Of a stretch of 34,322 bases of DNA, positions 1-9,557 are shown piece by piece. Every line of letters begins with the position of its first letter. Within the stretch, counting starts at the first letter, position 1. Made by a program: the position numbers and the translations under genes. Below the pieces are notes generated by a model, which had not been told where the DNA came from, ran no database searches, and was given only the letters and a program-made list of their open reading frames with translations. The DNA is from Ilumatobacteraceae bacterium (GTDB lineage Bacteria; Actinomycetota; Acidimicrobiia; Acidimicrobiales; Ilumatobacteraceae), in contig JAEMRC010000010.1 of assembly GCA_016463545.1 (NCBI GenBank), forward strand, positions 1-34,322, given 5' to 3'.

Positions 1-1371
1 GTCCGGAAAATGCTCAATGTCTCCGCATCCCATGCTCAAACAAATATCGCCGGGCCTGAGTTCTTCAAGAACATATTGCACTAGTTCATCTCGAGTACGA
101 CACCATGCAACCGCTTTGTCGGCATCTGCTCCGCGAATTGCTTGTACGACAAGTTCTCCAGTTATTCCTTCAATCCGTGGGGTTCCCGAGGCGTAGACAT
201 CTGTGATCGCCACAATGTCTGCTTCTTTAAAACACTCGGCGTAGTCCCCTGCCATTGCCGCAATGCGGTGAAAACGATTCGGTTGAAACACCGCCAACAA
301 TCGACGTTGCGGAAATCTTTGCTTGGTTGCTGTGATGACTGCTGCGATTTCTGTTGGCAAATGCGCGTAGTCGTCAATGAGCGCGACACCGTTGAAAGTA
401 CCCCGATCCTGGAATCTCCTTTCAACACCGTCAAAAGAAGCCAGCGCTTTAATGCCGACTTCAACTGTGACACCAAATTGATGCGCCATCACCAATGCTG
501 CGACAGCATTTAAGAGGTTGTGTCTGCCAAACGTTGGCAAAGAAATGCGATGTGTATTACCACCTATCGTGACGTCACATTCTGACGATGTTGGTGTCAA
601 AGAAAGATTCGAGATCACGACGTCAGCCTGCGATGTCACACCGTATGTTATGAACTCGATCTCACGACTACTTGAGCGCACTTCGGACAGCATCTTGACG
701 ACCTGCGCATCGTCATGACACACAATGACTGGCCCATCAACATTGTCTGCAAACGAAATAAACGATTGTCTGATCTCGTCGAGAGACCCAAAGTAATCCA
801 AGTGATCCTTGTCAATATTGGTGATGATTGCTGCCCGCAAAAATAATGCTGAGTGCGTGCCGTCGCTCTCGTCGGCTTCGACAACAAAGACATCTTCGCC
901 GGTCCACGATGCGCCTGAGGAGGTTTCTAAAACCTCGGCTCCGATGACATAGGACGGTCTCAACTCTGCGGCGAGCAAGATGTGGACCAACATTGCCGAT
1001 GTTGTGGTCTTGCCATGAGTGCCAGCAACTCCGATGCTGCGGACCAAAGAACAGATTGCCGCAAGCATTTCGGATCGATGGAGCACCAAGACTCCGGCAC
1101 TAGACGCCGCAACAATCTCGATATTGTCACGAGGAACTCCGGTCGAATACGTCACTGCATCGACATCAGCAACAACATCTACAGAGTGGCCGATAGAGAC
1201 ATTGATTCCGCGCGACCGCAGGGATTGCACCGCCGCATTCTCACGAATGTCTGATCCAGTAACGACGTGCCCCATTTCATGCAACACGATGGCAATTGCG
1301 CTCATACCGGGGCCACCGATTCCCACCACATGAATGCGCTGAGCATGATTGAGATCAATTTCTAATGTCAT
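1..1371 (-). CDS. murC: UDP-N-acetylmuramate--L-alanine ligase, 3' end cut by window edge
   Basis: This gene adds L-alanine to UDP-MurNAc, the first amino acid step of the peptidoglycan stem peptide, in the cytoplasm. I translated it from the sequence because the ORF track omits it for lack of a stop in the window. It has the N-terminal nucleotide fold GIGGPGMSAIA, the Mur ligase P-loop GTHGKTTTSAML, the motif VVEADESDGT, the NIDKDHLDYF segment and VERRFQDRG. About 457 codons are present, close to the usual MurC length of 460-480, so only a short C-terminus is missing. The ATG start is preceded by GGAG at good spacing, 7 bases upstream. It is the last visible gene of the dcw operon, 42 bases after murG. 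Confidence 0.95.
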   Translation of the reverse strand, partial: MTLEIDLNHAQRIHVVGIGGPGMSAIAIVLHEMGHVVTGSDIRENAAVQSLRSRGINVSIGHSVDVVADVDAVTYSTGVPRDNIEIVAASSAGVLVLHRSEMLAAICSLVRSIGVAGTHGKTTTSAMLVHILLAAELRPSYVIGAEVLETSSGASWTGEDVFVVEADESDGTHSALFLRAAIITNIDKDHLDYFGSLDEIRQSFISFADNVDGPVIVCHDDAQVVKMLSEVRSSSREIEFITYGVTSQADVVISNLSLTPTSSECDVTIGGNTHRISLPTFGRHNLLNAVAALVMAHQFGVTVEVGIKALASFDGVERRFQDRGTFNGVALIDDYAHLPTEIAAVITATKQRFPQRRLLAVFQPNRFHRIAAMAGDYAECFKEADIVAITDVYASGTPRIEGITGELVVQAIRGADADKAVAWCRTRDELVQYVLEELRPGDICLSMGCGDIEHFPD

Positions 1372-1413
1372 CACTGCTCCATTGTCTCACGCCATGATTG
1401 TATTGGAGGCGTC

Positions 1414-2538
1414 TCAACGACGGCTTGCGTCTTCAATCACATCCCTCAGGGTGGTACCTCGGTGTAATTCACCACAATTTCGAGCGGCTATTGCAAGATT
1501 CTGACGCTCTAACGGGTTTTTGAGCAAAGAGAAGATGGCCTCGGTCAATGCACCTGTCGCTAGATCTGATTCATTGACAACAAGTGCTGCTCCATGTTCG
1601 CGCAACCACCCAGCATTGAGTTGCTGATGATCCTCCGCTGCATTTTTCCATGGCACCAAAATTGTCGCAACACCAACTGCTGCTATCTCTGCAATAGTGC
1701 TTGCACCTGCGCGACAGATCATGACATCGGTTGCCGCCAAGAGATCTGTCATTCGAGTTTCATAGGCGACGCGCGAGTACCACACTCCTGATGGTGGCTG
1801 AGGTGCTAGTTGATTAATGTGTCGTTGACCGCAGACGTGGTACAACGCAGTTGAATCTGCTTGCTGTTCTCCTAAGGCTTCCAAGATGCGCTCGATATTG
1901 TCGTTCAAGACAGCCGAGCCCAGCGAGCCACCGATAACCGTGAACATGATGCGATCTTGTGGCACCCCGAGTGCAAGACGAGAAGTTACTCGTCTTGTCG
2001 CAACATCTAACTCGCGAATTTCACGACGAACCGGCGCGCCCGTCACGACAGCGCCTGGCAGCGGCGAACCGTCAAACGCTGCTGCCACAGAAGTTGCATG
2101 TTTTGCCTGACGGCGAGTCGCTAAGCCGGGGGTTCTGTCGTAACTCACACAGACAAGGGCTACTCCACTCAGACGTGCTGCAAAAGCCATTGGAGAACTG
2201 GCATAACCCCCGACGGAAACAACAACAGCTGGCTTCCATCGACGAATTAAGCGATACGCCTGCACATATGATCTCACGATCGCTTGTGGCAGTAGTGCGT
2301 TCCGCAACACTGACTTGAGACTCGCGCTTCTTTGCAATCCAGAAATCGGTAGATACTCACAATCAAATATGAGAACTTTCATTAATGTCTTCTCGATGCC
2401 ACGGCGACTACCGACATAGCGCAGAGATTGAGGTGCATGCCCAGCGTCTTGGAGAAGTTCGAGTATCGCAATCGCAGGGACAACGTGTCCACTTGTGCCA
2501 CCACCCGTGACAACTGCAAAGACTTCTGTAGAGGACAT
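1414..2538 (-). CDS. murG: Undecaprenyldiphospho-muramoylpentapeptide GlcNAc transferase
   Basis: MurG transfers GlcNAc from UDP-GlcNAc to lipid I to form lipid II on the inner face of the membrane. The 374-residue product starts with the family's glycine-rich loop GGTSGHVVPA near residue 12. It has the second loop VIGGSLGS in the C-terminal half and the donor-binding segment CRAGASTIAEIAAVG followed by the PWKNAAEDHQ region. Length is normal for the family. The ATG lies 3 bases after the ftsW stop, consistent with coupled translation in the operon. Confidence 0.96.
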   Translation of the reverse strand: MSSTEVFAVVTGGGTSGHVVPAIAILELLQDAGHAPQSLRYVGSRRGIEKTLMKVLIFDCEYLPISGLQRSASLKSVLRNALLPQAIVRSYVQAYRLIRRWKPAVVVSVGGYASSPMAFAARLSGVALVCVSYDRTPGLATRRQAKHATSVAAAFDGSPLPGAVVTGAPVRREIRELDVATRRVTSRLALGVPQDRIMFTVIGGSLGSAVLNDNIERILEALGEQQADSTALYHVCGQRHINQLAPQPPSGVWYSRVAYETRMTDLLAATDVMICRAGASTIAEIAAVGVATILVPWKNAAEDHQQLNAGWLREHGAALVVNESDLATGALTEAIFSLLKNPLERQNLAIAARNCGELHRGTTLRDVIEDASRR

Positions 2539-2541
2539 GTT

Positions 2542-3735
2542 CTATTTCATGTTACGGGCAACATTGAGCAACACTCCAGCAGCAGCCATTGACACCATTA
2601 GTGAAGATCCTCCTGCAGACATAAACGGAAGAGTCAACCCTGTTAGCGGAAGGCTGCCTGTTGCACCCCCAATATTGATAATTGACTGAAACGCAAACCA
2701 ACCAGCGATTCCGGCAGCGAGCAGTGAACCAAACATTTCGCGAGCCCCAAGCGCAACTCGCATGCCCAAAACAACAAGAACCATAAATGAACCAATCACT
2801 GCGACTGAGCCAATCGCACCAAGTTCTTCCGCGACGACGGTAAAAATAAAGTCGCTATGCGCAAGAGGTAGATAGCCCCATTTAGTACTTCCTTGTCCGA
2901 TGCCCGCGCCTGTGGTTCCACCGTTAGCAATTCCCAAGAGTGATTGATGTACTTGGTAGCCGAGTCTTCCTTTGGTCTCTGACGGATTCAAAAATGCAGT
3001 CAAGCGATTGCGAGCAACCTCTTTTGTAGTAAAGATGATCACGCCAACTATGACAGCACCGACGGTAAACACTCCGACCCATTTCCAGGGCATGCCCGCA
3101 AAAAAACAAATCATCAGCACGATGCCGACGAAAACAAGTGCAGAACCAAAGTCGCTCTGCAGCCCGCTGAGGCTCGCCCCTACAGCCATGACAAACAGAC
3201 ACGGCAGCAATGTTTTGTTGAACACATTGAGATAACGATGTCTTCGTGCAATCAGATCAGCGCAGAATAAAACCACAACGATCTTTGACACCTCTGACGG
3301 TTGAAAACTGAATTCGCCAGCGTTCACCCATGCTCGTGCCCCATTGACTTTTTTGCCGACTCCAGGAACAAAAGGAAGCAGATTGAGCAGGAACGCAAAG
3401 ACAATTAGCGGCTTCACGAACTTTCGGTAGTCGTTGTATGGATGTCGATAGGTAAACGCCATCGCAATAGAGCCAAAGACGGCCCAGAGTACCTGCCGTC
3501 TGAAAAGACTCCACGGGGAATTTCCCTCTTGAAAGGACGTCACAGCAGACGACGACAACACCATCACGACACCGAGCAACGTTAAAAAAGTAACAATAAT
3601 CAAAATTCCGAAAAACGTTGTAGTTGGTGCGTTTTGCGACAGTTTACGTTTCGCTGCAGTACCTGATTTTTGCAGCGTATGAATTCGCCTCTCAGACATA
3701 CTCCGTGGTCTTGGTAGTGCTTGCGTGGTTGTCAC
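2542..3735 (-). CDS. ftsW: Septal SEDS glycosyltransferase FtsW (GTG start)
   Basis: FtsW is the SEDS-family polytopic membrane enzyme that polymerises lipid II at the septum together with the class B PBP encoded upstream. The protein has about ten predicted membrane segments. It carries family motifs NGARAWVNAG followed by FQPSEVSKI, and SDFIFTVVAEELG. The ORF track begins at 3786, but I prefer the GTG at 3735. That GTG overlaps the murD stop as GTGA and has GGGAG six bases upstream, giving 397 residues. The longer form would need a 55-base overlap with murD. The N-terminal ~45 residues are cytoplasmic and rich in Ser, Thr and Arg. Confidence 0.94.
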   Translation of the reverse strand: MTTTQALPRPRSMSERRIHTLQKSGTAAKRKLSQNAPTTTFFGILIIVTFLTLLGVVMVLSSSAVTSFQEGNSPWSLFRRQVLWAVFGSIAMAFTYRHPYNDYRKFVKPLIVFAFLLNLLPFVPGVGKKVNGARAWVNAGEFSFQPSEVSKIVVVLFCADLIARRHRYLNVFNKTLLPCLFVMAVGASLSGLQSDFGSALVFVGIVLMICFFAGMPWKWVGVFTVGAVIVGVIIFTTKEVARNRLTAFLNPSETKGRLGYQVHQSLLGIANGGTTGAGIGQGSTKWGYLPLAHSDFIFTVVAEELGAIGSVAVIGSFMVLVVLGMRVALGAREMFGSLLAAGIAGWFAFQSIINIGGATGSLPLTGLTLPFMSAGGSSLMVSMAAAGVLLNVARNMK

Positions 3736-5090
3736 TGTCTGCTCCCTTGATTGATGGATTGATTGCTGCATAGATCTCGTACACATTGCTGAAAATCATC
3801 GCCGCGTTCGTTGTAGTTGGCATACCAGTCATAACTCGTGCACGCTGGAGACAAAAGAACGGAATCACCATCTTTTGCCATCGATGCGGCCTGTTCAACC
3901 GCTTGTTTCATTGTCTGGGCAGAACGTATTTCACAGATGCCCTGAAATGCAGCTTCGACCAGTGCGGCGTCTTCGCCAATTGCAACCACACCGCGCATGC
4001 GTTTTGGTTCTGATGCCAAAAGTGTCAGATCAAGATCTTTATTGCGGCCCCCAGCTATCAACACGATACTTTCAAAACCCTTAATAGCTGTCAGTGATGC
4101 ATGAGGACTCGTAGCCTTCGAGTCGTCATACCAACAGACACCCCCATTTGTCATTACCAACTCAATTCGATGGTGAGCAAGAACAAAGGATGAGAGACTG
4201 GATGCAAGCGTGGTGCGATCAGCGACGCCCGATTCAAGGACAAGCGCACACGCTGCTAATGCATTTGTAATGTCATGCGGCAATGCACGCCAGAGATTAG
4301 ATACATCACATATAGATCCCTGTGGCCCAACAAGCACTCCGTCCTTGACGCAATAGTCAGCGCCAGTTAATCCAAATGTGACCGTGCGTAGTCCTCGGGC
4401 ACGTGCAGCCTCGCGAATCATTTCATTTTCAACCGGAACAATTGCAACGTCTCCCCCGTTGGGATGGGCCCAGATCTTTTGCTTAGCAGCCACATAGTTC
4501 TCAAGGTTTTCGTGCCAATCCAAATGGTCTGGTGCAAGATTGAGCCACACGCTTGCCGAGGCCCGAAACATTTGTGTGAACTCGAGACGAAAACTCGAAC
4601 ATTCAACAACAAAGACATCAACGTTTTGCTCAAGTGCGGCAATGAAAGGAAGATCGGTGTTGCCCACTTCTGCCACACGCTTGCCGGCACCACGGATTAA
4701 CGCGGCAGCCAACATTGTTGTCGTTGTCTTGCCATCAGTTCCTGTCACAGCCAATATTGGTCGTGAACCACCGACTCTGTCTTGCTCCCACTCATAGGCG
4801 ATATCAATTTCGGAGCGCACGGCAATCCGCTGGGCCCGCGCTGCGAGAACGACTGGATGCGAAGGAGCAACACCAGGTGCTGGCACAAGCACTTCGACGT
4901 TCTGCAAAAACGCACGCAGCGTTTTGGCATCATGCACGCGGGTGAAAGGCGAATCTATGCTCTCTGCGAAGTTTTGAAGATTTTCAGATTCAGCGTCGTC
5001 ACCAACTCGCACACCGATTCCTCGTGCACTCATCGCTAGCGCGGTCGCCTGTCCGGCAATCCCTAATCCGTAGACGGCTGCTCGTCTCAT
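3732..5090 (-). CDS. murD: UDP-N-acetylmuramoylalanine--D-glutamate ligase
   Basis: MurD adds D-glutamate to UDP-MurNAc-L-Ala. The motifs are the N-terminal dinucleotide-like fold VYGLGIAGQA, the P-loop GTDGKTTTTML, the NLAPDHLDWH segment and a late DDSKATSPHAS motif. The ORF track starts at 5213, inside mraY. The ATG at 5090 overlaps the mraY stop by one base (TAATG), gives a protein starting MRRAAVYGLG, and has GAGG nine bases upstream. The resulting 452 residues match the family. Translational coupling to mraY on one side and ftsW on the other is likely. Confidence 0.95.
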   Translation of the reverse strand: MRRAAVYGLGIAGQATALAMSARGIGVRVGDDAESENLQNFAESIDSPFTRVHDAKTLRAFLQNVEVLVPAPGVAPSHPVVLAARAQRIAVRSEIDIAYEWEQDRVGGSRPILAVTGTDGKTTTTMLAAALIRGAGKRVAEVGNTDLPFIAALEQNVDVFVVECSSFRLEFTQMFRASASVWLNLAPDHLDWHENLENYVAAKQKIWAHPNGGDVAIVPVENEMIREAARARGLRTVTFGLTGADYCVKDGVLVGPQGSICDVSNLWRALPHDITNALAACALVLESGVADRTTLASSLSSFVLAHHRIELVMTNGGVCWYDDSKATSPHASLTAIKGFESIVLIAGGRNKDLDLTLLASEPKRMRGVVAIGEDAALVEAAFQGICEIRSAQTMKQAVEQAASMAKDGDSVLLSPACTSYDWYANYNERGDDFQQCVRDLCSNQSINQGSRQ

Positions 5091-6151
5091 TACTTGAGAC
5101 CTCGCGTTAAATCTGAAAGATTCGTGAAATCCGCAATGAATATTGCCAACGATGCCGCAACGCAAATACCAGAAATAATCCAGAAACGGATAATCACCGT
5201 CGTCTCTGGCCATCCCTTCAGTTCAAAATGGTGGTGAATGGGTGACATTCGAAAGAGTCTTTTTTTGCGACCAGATGCTTTGAACACGGTCATCTGTATT
5301 GCAACCGATCCAGCCTCCATCACGTTGAGTGCACAAATTAATGGCAACAGCAACTGTGTATTGGTCGCTACTGCCATCATGCCAAGTGCCGCACCTATTC
5401 CCAGTGCCCCGACATCACCCATAAAAATTCGTGCTGGTGCCGCATTCCACCATAAAAACCCACCGCACGCCCCCGCCAATGCTGCCGACATCACAGCGAG
5501 GTCAAGTGGATTCACTAACTGATAGATAGTGGGATTACGAAATGCCCAATAAGCAATAATCGTGAATGCCAAAAACCCAAATAACGCAGAGCCTGCGGCC
5601 AGTCCGTCAAGACCATCTGTGACATTGACTGCATTGGTCGTTGCCCACACCATCAAAGATGTCCAGACGACCCAAATGATGGGCTGCAATTGCCATCCAG
5701 GAAGATTCCAGCGAGTAAACGACAATGTTTCACTGACTCCTGTGCTCGTCAGCATGAGAGTCATGACCGCTACAACAATTCCGAATGTTATGTAGCCTTT
5801 CTTTTTCCAAAATATGCCACGATTATGCCCGTAACGCACTTTGAGATAGTCGTCAAGAAATCCCATGAAAGCCAAAATTGCAATACCTAGCCACATGATG
5901 AGTGCTTGATCAGAAAACGCCAGACCATGACGCAAATGCGCAACCACCCAGCCGATAAAAGCGGATCCGATTATGGCTGTGCCACCCATCGTTGGCGTTC
6001 CTTGTTTTGCCATGTGATGCACAGGCCCGTTGTCCTCTTTGCCCAAGATTGGTTGCCCGACACCCAGATTCGCAAAGAAACGCATCAGCAAGCGAGTCGC
6101 CGCTAGCGATAAAGCCATCGCCACCGCACCGGAGAGCAAGACGGCAATCAT
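5090..6151 (-). CDS. mraY: Phospho-N-acetylmuramoyl-pentapeptide transferase
   Basis: MraY is the integral membrane enzyme that moves phospho-MurNAc-pentapeptide to undecaprenyl phosphate, forming lipid I. The 353-residue protein has about ten hydrophobic segments. Catalytic-family motifs include LDDYLKV, NAVNVTDGLDGLAAG, FMGDVGALGIG and the His-rich SPIHHHFELKG near the C-terminus. The ATG overlaps the murE stop as ATGA, so mraY follows murE directly. In most dcw clusters murF lies at exactly this junction; here there is no room for it. Confidence 0.96.
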   Translation of the reverse strand: MIAVLLSGAVAMALSLAATRLLMRFFANLGVGQPILGKEDNGPVHHMAKQGTPTMGGTAIIGSAFIGWVVAHLRHGLAFSDQALIMWLGIAILAFMGFLDDYLKVRYGHNRGIFWKKKGYITFGIVVAVMTLMLTSTGVSETLSFTRWNLPGWQLQPIIWVVWTSLMVWATTNAVNVTDGLDGLAAGSALFGFLAFTIIAYWAFRNPTIYQLVNPLDLAVMSAALAGACGGFLWWNAAPARIFMGDVGALGIGAALGMMAVATNTQLLLPLICALNVMEAGSVAIQMTVFKASGRKKRLFRMSPIHHHFELKGWPETTVIIRFWIISGICVAASLAIFIADFTNLSDLTRGLK

Positions 6152-7599
6152 GCGGGCTTTCCAATGTGCAAATTCAGTAATTCGCGCACCACGGCGACAT
6201 CATCAAACTCTTCACGGTGGTGGGCAAACTCTTGCGTGGTCTCATGCCCTTTTCCGGCAACAATCACAATGTCACCTACGTGTGCAGATTGCAAAGTATC
6301 TGAAATCGCTGCCCGACGATCTGAATTGCTGTTCACAATGCACGTCGCACTCGCCGGAATACCTTCGAGTATTTGTTTGATGATGTCGAGAGGATCCTCG
6401 CTTCGGGGATTGTCTGATGTCACCATCACATTGTCGGAGTATTGCGCGGCAACGCCGCCCATGAGAGGCCTCTTGCCAGAATCTCGGTCGCCACCGCATC
6501 CAAACACAACATGAACGCGCCCGGCGCAGACAGCACGTCCTGCTTGTAATACTTCTGCCAAACCCTCGGGCGTATGGGCAAAATCAACAACGACAGTAAA
6601 GTCTTGCCCAGCATCGACTCGTTCAAATCTTCCAGGAACTGACTGAACCTGAGTCGTTGCGCGAGCGATCTCTTTAGGCGTGAGTCCTAACTCACGTGCG
6701 ACAGTACAAGCGGCAAGAAGATTCATCACATTAAATCTCCCGCCAATAGGGGCAGCAATGCCGACCCCCTCCCATTCAAACTCAATGGACGAAGCAGTTG
6801 TCTTTATGCCCGCTATATCGTCCAATGAAAATGTTGCCATTGGAATTGTTGCCGCATCAAACAGCAAGCGACCACGAGTGTCGTCCGTATTGACCACCGC
6901 ACGAATGGCGTGATCTTGGCGAAACAGCGCTGCCTTTGCCGCAAAATATGCTTCTTGCGTTTCGTGGTAATCCAAATGATCGCGACTGATGTTGGTAAAC
7001 ACCGCTATTTCAAACTGGATGCCATTGATACGACTTTGGTCAATTGCATGCGATGTGACTTCCATAATCACTACCTGCATGTCGTTTTCAGCGGCTTGTG
7101 CGAGTTGCTTTTGAAGAATAGGTGCTTCTGGAGTTGTGCGTTCGTTTGTTAAAGTGCCAAGCGCCTGACTCGTTACTCCTGCAGCATTGAGAATCGATGA
7201 CAATAATGACGCAGTTGTTGTCTTGCCATTTGTCCCGGTGATTCCGACGACTCTCAGTTTGGTCGAGGGGTCGCCATATAGCGTTTTTGCATAGCGACCA
7301 ATTACTTCGCGAACATTGGCAACAATGATTTGTGAAACGTTCTCAACTTCTGAGAGATAGCGCTCGACCAACAAAGCTGATGCCCCACCTTCAACGGCAG
7401 TGACTGCAAAAGCATGGCCATCAAAGTTCGCCCCACGCACGCAGCAGAATAAATCCCCTTCAACGACAGAGCGCGAATCCATTGTGATCCCACTCACTAA
7501 ACGATTTGAGTCACCAGAAATAACATATTCTGATGCGTTTGTTTCCGCGCAGAGCTCCTGCACTGTCAGGGTCTTGCAATCTGATTGAGCCGCCATCAT
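6148..7599 (-). CDS. murE: UDP-MurNAc-tripeptide ligase, meso-DAP type
   Basis: MurE adds the third residue of the stem peptide. The protein shows the P-loop GTNGKTTTASLL at about residues 122-133 and the segment NISRDHLDYHETQ. It also has the motif DNPRSEDP, which in known MurE enzymes goes with meso-diaminopimelate rather than lysine. This suggests DAP-type peptidoglycan. The track's first codon at 7602 is TTG; ATG codons follow at 7599 and 7596. I chose 7599, where GGAG lies about five to nine bases upstream of the pair. Length is about 483 residues, normal for MurE, with no sign of a fused MurF. Confidence 0.95.
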   Translation of the reverse strand: MMAAQSDCKTLTVQELCAETNASEYVISGDSNRLVSGITMDSRSVVEGDLFCCVRGANFDGHAFAVTAVEGGASALLVERYLSEVENVSQIIVANVREVIGRYAKTLYGDPSTKLRVVGITGTNGKTTTASLLSSILNAAGVTSQALGTLTNERTTPEAPILQKQLAQAAENDMQVVIMEVTSHAIDQSRINGIQFEIAVFTNISRDHLDYHETQEAYFAAKAALFRQDHAIRAVVNTDDTRGRLLFDAATIPMATFSLDDIAGIKTTASSIEFEWEGVGIAAPIGGRFNVMNLLAACTVARELGLTPKEIARATTQVQSVPGRFERVDAGQDFTVVVDFAHTPEGLAEVLQAGRAVCAGRVHVVFGCGGDRDSGKRPLMGGVAAQYSDNVMVTSDNPRSEDPLDIIKQILEGIPASATCIVNSNSDRRAAISDTLQSAHVGDIVIVAGKGHETTQEFAHHREEFDDVAVVRELLNLHIGKPA

Positions 7600-7616
7600 C
7601 AAATCTCCATCACCCG

Positions 7617-9557
7617 TCAGTGCGAACTCGCTGTGGCAGGAAGTTTTCGACAGCCGCTACCAACTCCTGTTGGAGGTATCTGCAATTCGTGTATTGCCAC
7701 CTCTGCTAGCCGGGAAAAAACGGTCGCTGCCGCAGTTCCGCCAAATCGATCACGTGTATTTCCGTTGGGCTCATCAATATTGACAAGCATCGTGATTTGA
7801 GGATCGTCTGCAGGGAAATAACCGACAAACGAAGCGAAATACTTTCGTCCACCAGTATTGGTTGTGTATGTACCATTTGCCTGTGCTTTGTATCCCGTGC
7901 CAGTCTTGCCAGCCACTTTCATTCCCTTAACTTGTGCAAGTTTTCCGGTACCTGCGCAGACAACTTCTTTGAGCAGACTTGTCATTGTTAGCGCCGTTGA
8001 TTCTTTTAGAACCTGATGTGTTGCCGAGGCGGCAGTGTCATGGATCACTCCATCTTCATCAATTGTTCCTTTAATGAGTTTCGGGGCTACGTATTGACCG
8101 CCATTGGCCACAACATTTACACCAGCCAACATCTGCAACGGTGTCGCGGCGTAACCATAGCCATAGTCCACGGTTATTTTTTGGGTACCGTACCAGTCTT
8201 TTACTGGTCGCAGGATTCCCCTACTCTCACCCGGATATTGCAGTCCAGTTTTCTCGCCAAACCCGAATGCCCGCAGATAGTTACGTTTTTCATCAAGAGT
8301 TACTGTCTCGCTGATTTTCACCGCGCCAAGGTTTGAACTATCACGCACGATATCCCGAGTGGTCATTGACACTAAGCCGTGAGAATACGCATCACGAATT
8401 GTAAACTTGTCTACCCGCAAAGAGCCAGGAACCTTGTATGAAGAATCCTCGGTGGCCCTCCCCAAGTCAAGCGCCGAACTCACACTAAAAACTTTTGCTA
8501 CTGAGCCAGGTTCGTGGGCTTCAACCGCAGCAAAGTTTCCTGTTGCTAACCCAACGGTGCCATCAAGTGCCCGTCGCACATTTGACATCGCATATATTTC
8601 GCCAGTGCGCGAGTTCATCATGATGACAGTTCCCGCTTTTGCACTTAGTTGTGTCACGCGTTGAATTAATGCTTGGTCAGTTTGAAACTGCAGAGACTTG
8701 TCAATCGTCAGAACTAAATCATCTCCAGGTTTTCCAGAATCATCGTTTGGACTACTGTTCGTCATCGAATTACCGCGGCCATCACGTTGTCGCGTGCTCA
8801 CTCCGTCAACGCCCGCAAGAACCTTGTTGTATTGCAGCTCAAGCCCTGCAGTTCCGACCCCATCAGGATCTGTACGTCCGATCACTGCGCCAGCAACACC
8901 ACTCTCTACAACGCGCATGGGTTCTTCATACGAAGACACCCCTGGAAGACCCAGTGCCAAAACGGTCTCCACGGTTGATTTATCGACTTGTCGAGCAAGA
9001 TACAAAAAGGCACTTGTCTTGTCTGTCAGCACCTTTTGAATTTTCGCTTCACGCTCAGGAGTGATTTGCAATATTCCGGCAATGGCACGAGCGGTCCCAA
9101 TCGGATCTGTCACCATACGAGGATCGACAAACAGTGTTTGGCTCGGAACCGAGAGTGCAATCTCGTGACCATTTCGATCAAATATCGCACCACGATCAGC
9201 GCGCAAAACAACCGTGCGTGTTCGTTGGTCGATACTGGCTGCGTGAAGAGTGTCTCGGCTGATTGTCTGCAACATCACGGTTCTTCCCAATATCAGAACA
9301 AAAGCGATGATAAAAACCACTAAGGACATTGCCAGACGAAAGTGAATCCGTTTGTCAACGACAACCGATGCTTCTTTGACTGAACTCTTTTGTGCACGTT
9401 GTGGCGCAGGTGTTCGACTTGAAGTTGAGCGACTAGCGGGACGACTTGTGGGTCGATGAGCTGCTGAACGCCCCTGAGTTGATCGACTACTAGATGGTGT
9501 AGCGCGATAACGCAACGACAACGCAGTGATTGCGCGACTTGTGCGAGGAGCCCTCAT
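7617..9557 (-). CDS. ftsI: Class B penicillin-binding protein, septal transpeptidase FtsI
   Basis: This is the D,D-transpeptidase that crosslinks septal peptidoglycan and partners FtsW. Residues 1-70 are a basic Ser/Thr/Pro/Arg-rich cytoplasmic tail, followed by one membrane segment at about 74-92. A dimerisation region follows. The transpeptidase domain has the SxxK motif SVAK at about 352-355, SSN at 407-409 and KTG at 551-553. The product is 646 residues and ends shortly after the catalytic domain, with no PASTA repeats visible. The ATG overlaps the preceding ftsL-like stop as ATGA. The long disordered-looking tail is common in actinobacterial FtsI. Confidence 0.95.
   Translation of the reverse strand: MRAPRTSRAITALSLRYRATPSSSRSTQGRSAAHRPTSRPASRSTSSRTPAPQRAQKSSVKEASVVVDKRIHFRLAMSLVVFIIAFVLILGRTVMLQTISRDTLHAASIDQRTRTVVLRADRGAIFDRNGHEIALSVPSQTLFVDPRMVTDPIGTARAIAGILQITPEREAKIQKVLTDKTSAFLYLARQVDKSTVETVLALGLPGVSSYEEPMRVVESGVAGAVIGRTDPDGVGTAGLELQYNKVLAGVDGVSTRQRDGRGNSMTNSSPNDDSGKPGDDLVLTIDKSLQFQTDQALIQRVTQLSAKAGTVIMMNSRTGEIYAMSNVRRALDGTVGLATGNFAAVEAHEPGSVAKVFSVSSALDLGRATEDSSYKVPGSLRVDKFTIRDAYSHGLVSMTTRDIVRDSSNLGAVKISETVTLDEKRNYLRAFGFGEKTGLQYPGESRGILRPVKDWYGTQKITVDYGYGYAATPLQMLAGVNVVANGGQYVAPKLIKGTIDEDGVIHDTAASATHQVLKESTALTMTSLLKEVVCAGTGKLAQVKGMKVAGKTGTGYKAQANGTYTTNTGGRKYFASFVGYFPADDPQITMLVNIDEPNGNTRDRFGGTAAATVFSRLAEVAIHELQIPPTGVGSGCRKLPATASSH

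Noticed and set aside
3736-3786. N-terminal extension of FtsW in the ORF track (start at 3786).
   Set aside because: It lies inside murD; the GTG at 3735 has a good ribosome-binding site and a GTGA overlap.
5091-5213. N-terminal extension of MurD in the ORF track (start at 5213).
   Set aside because: It lies inside mraY and adds 41 residues that do not match MurD; the ATG at 5090 fits the family.
8639-9064. A 141-residue plus-strand ORF opposite ftsI.
   Set aside because: It is a shadow of ftsI in another frame, with no family motifs or ribosome-binding site.
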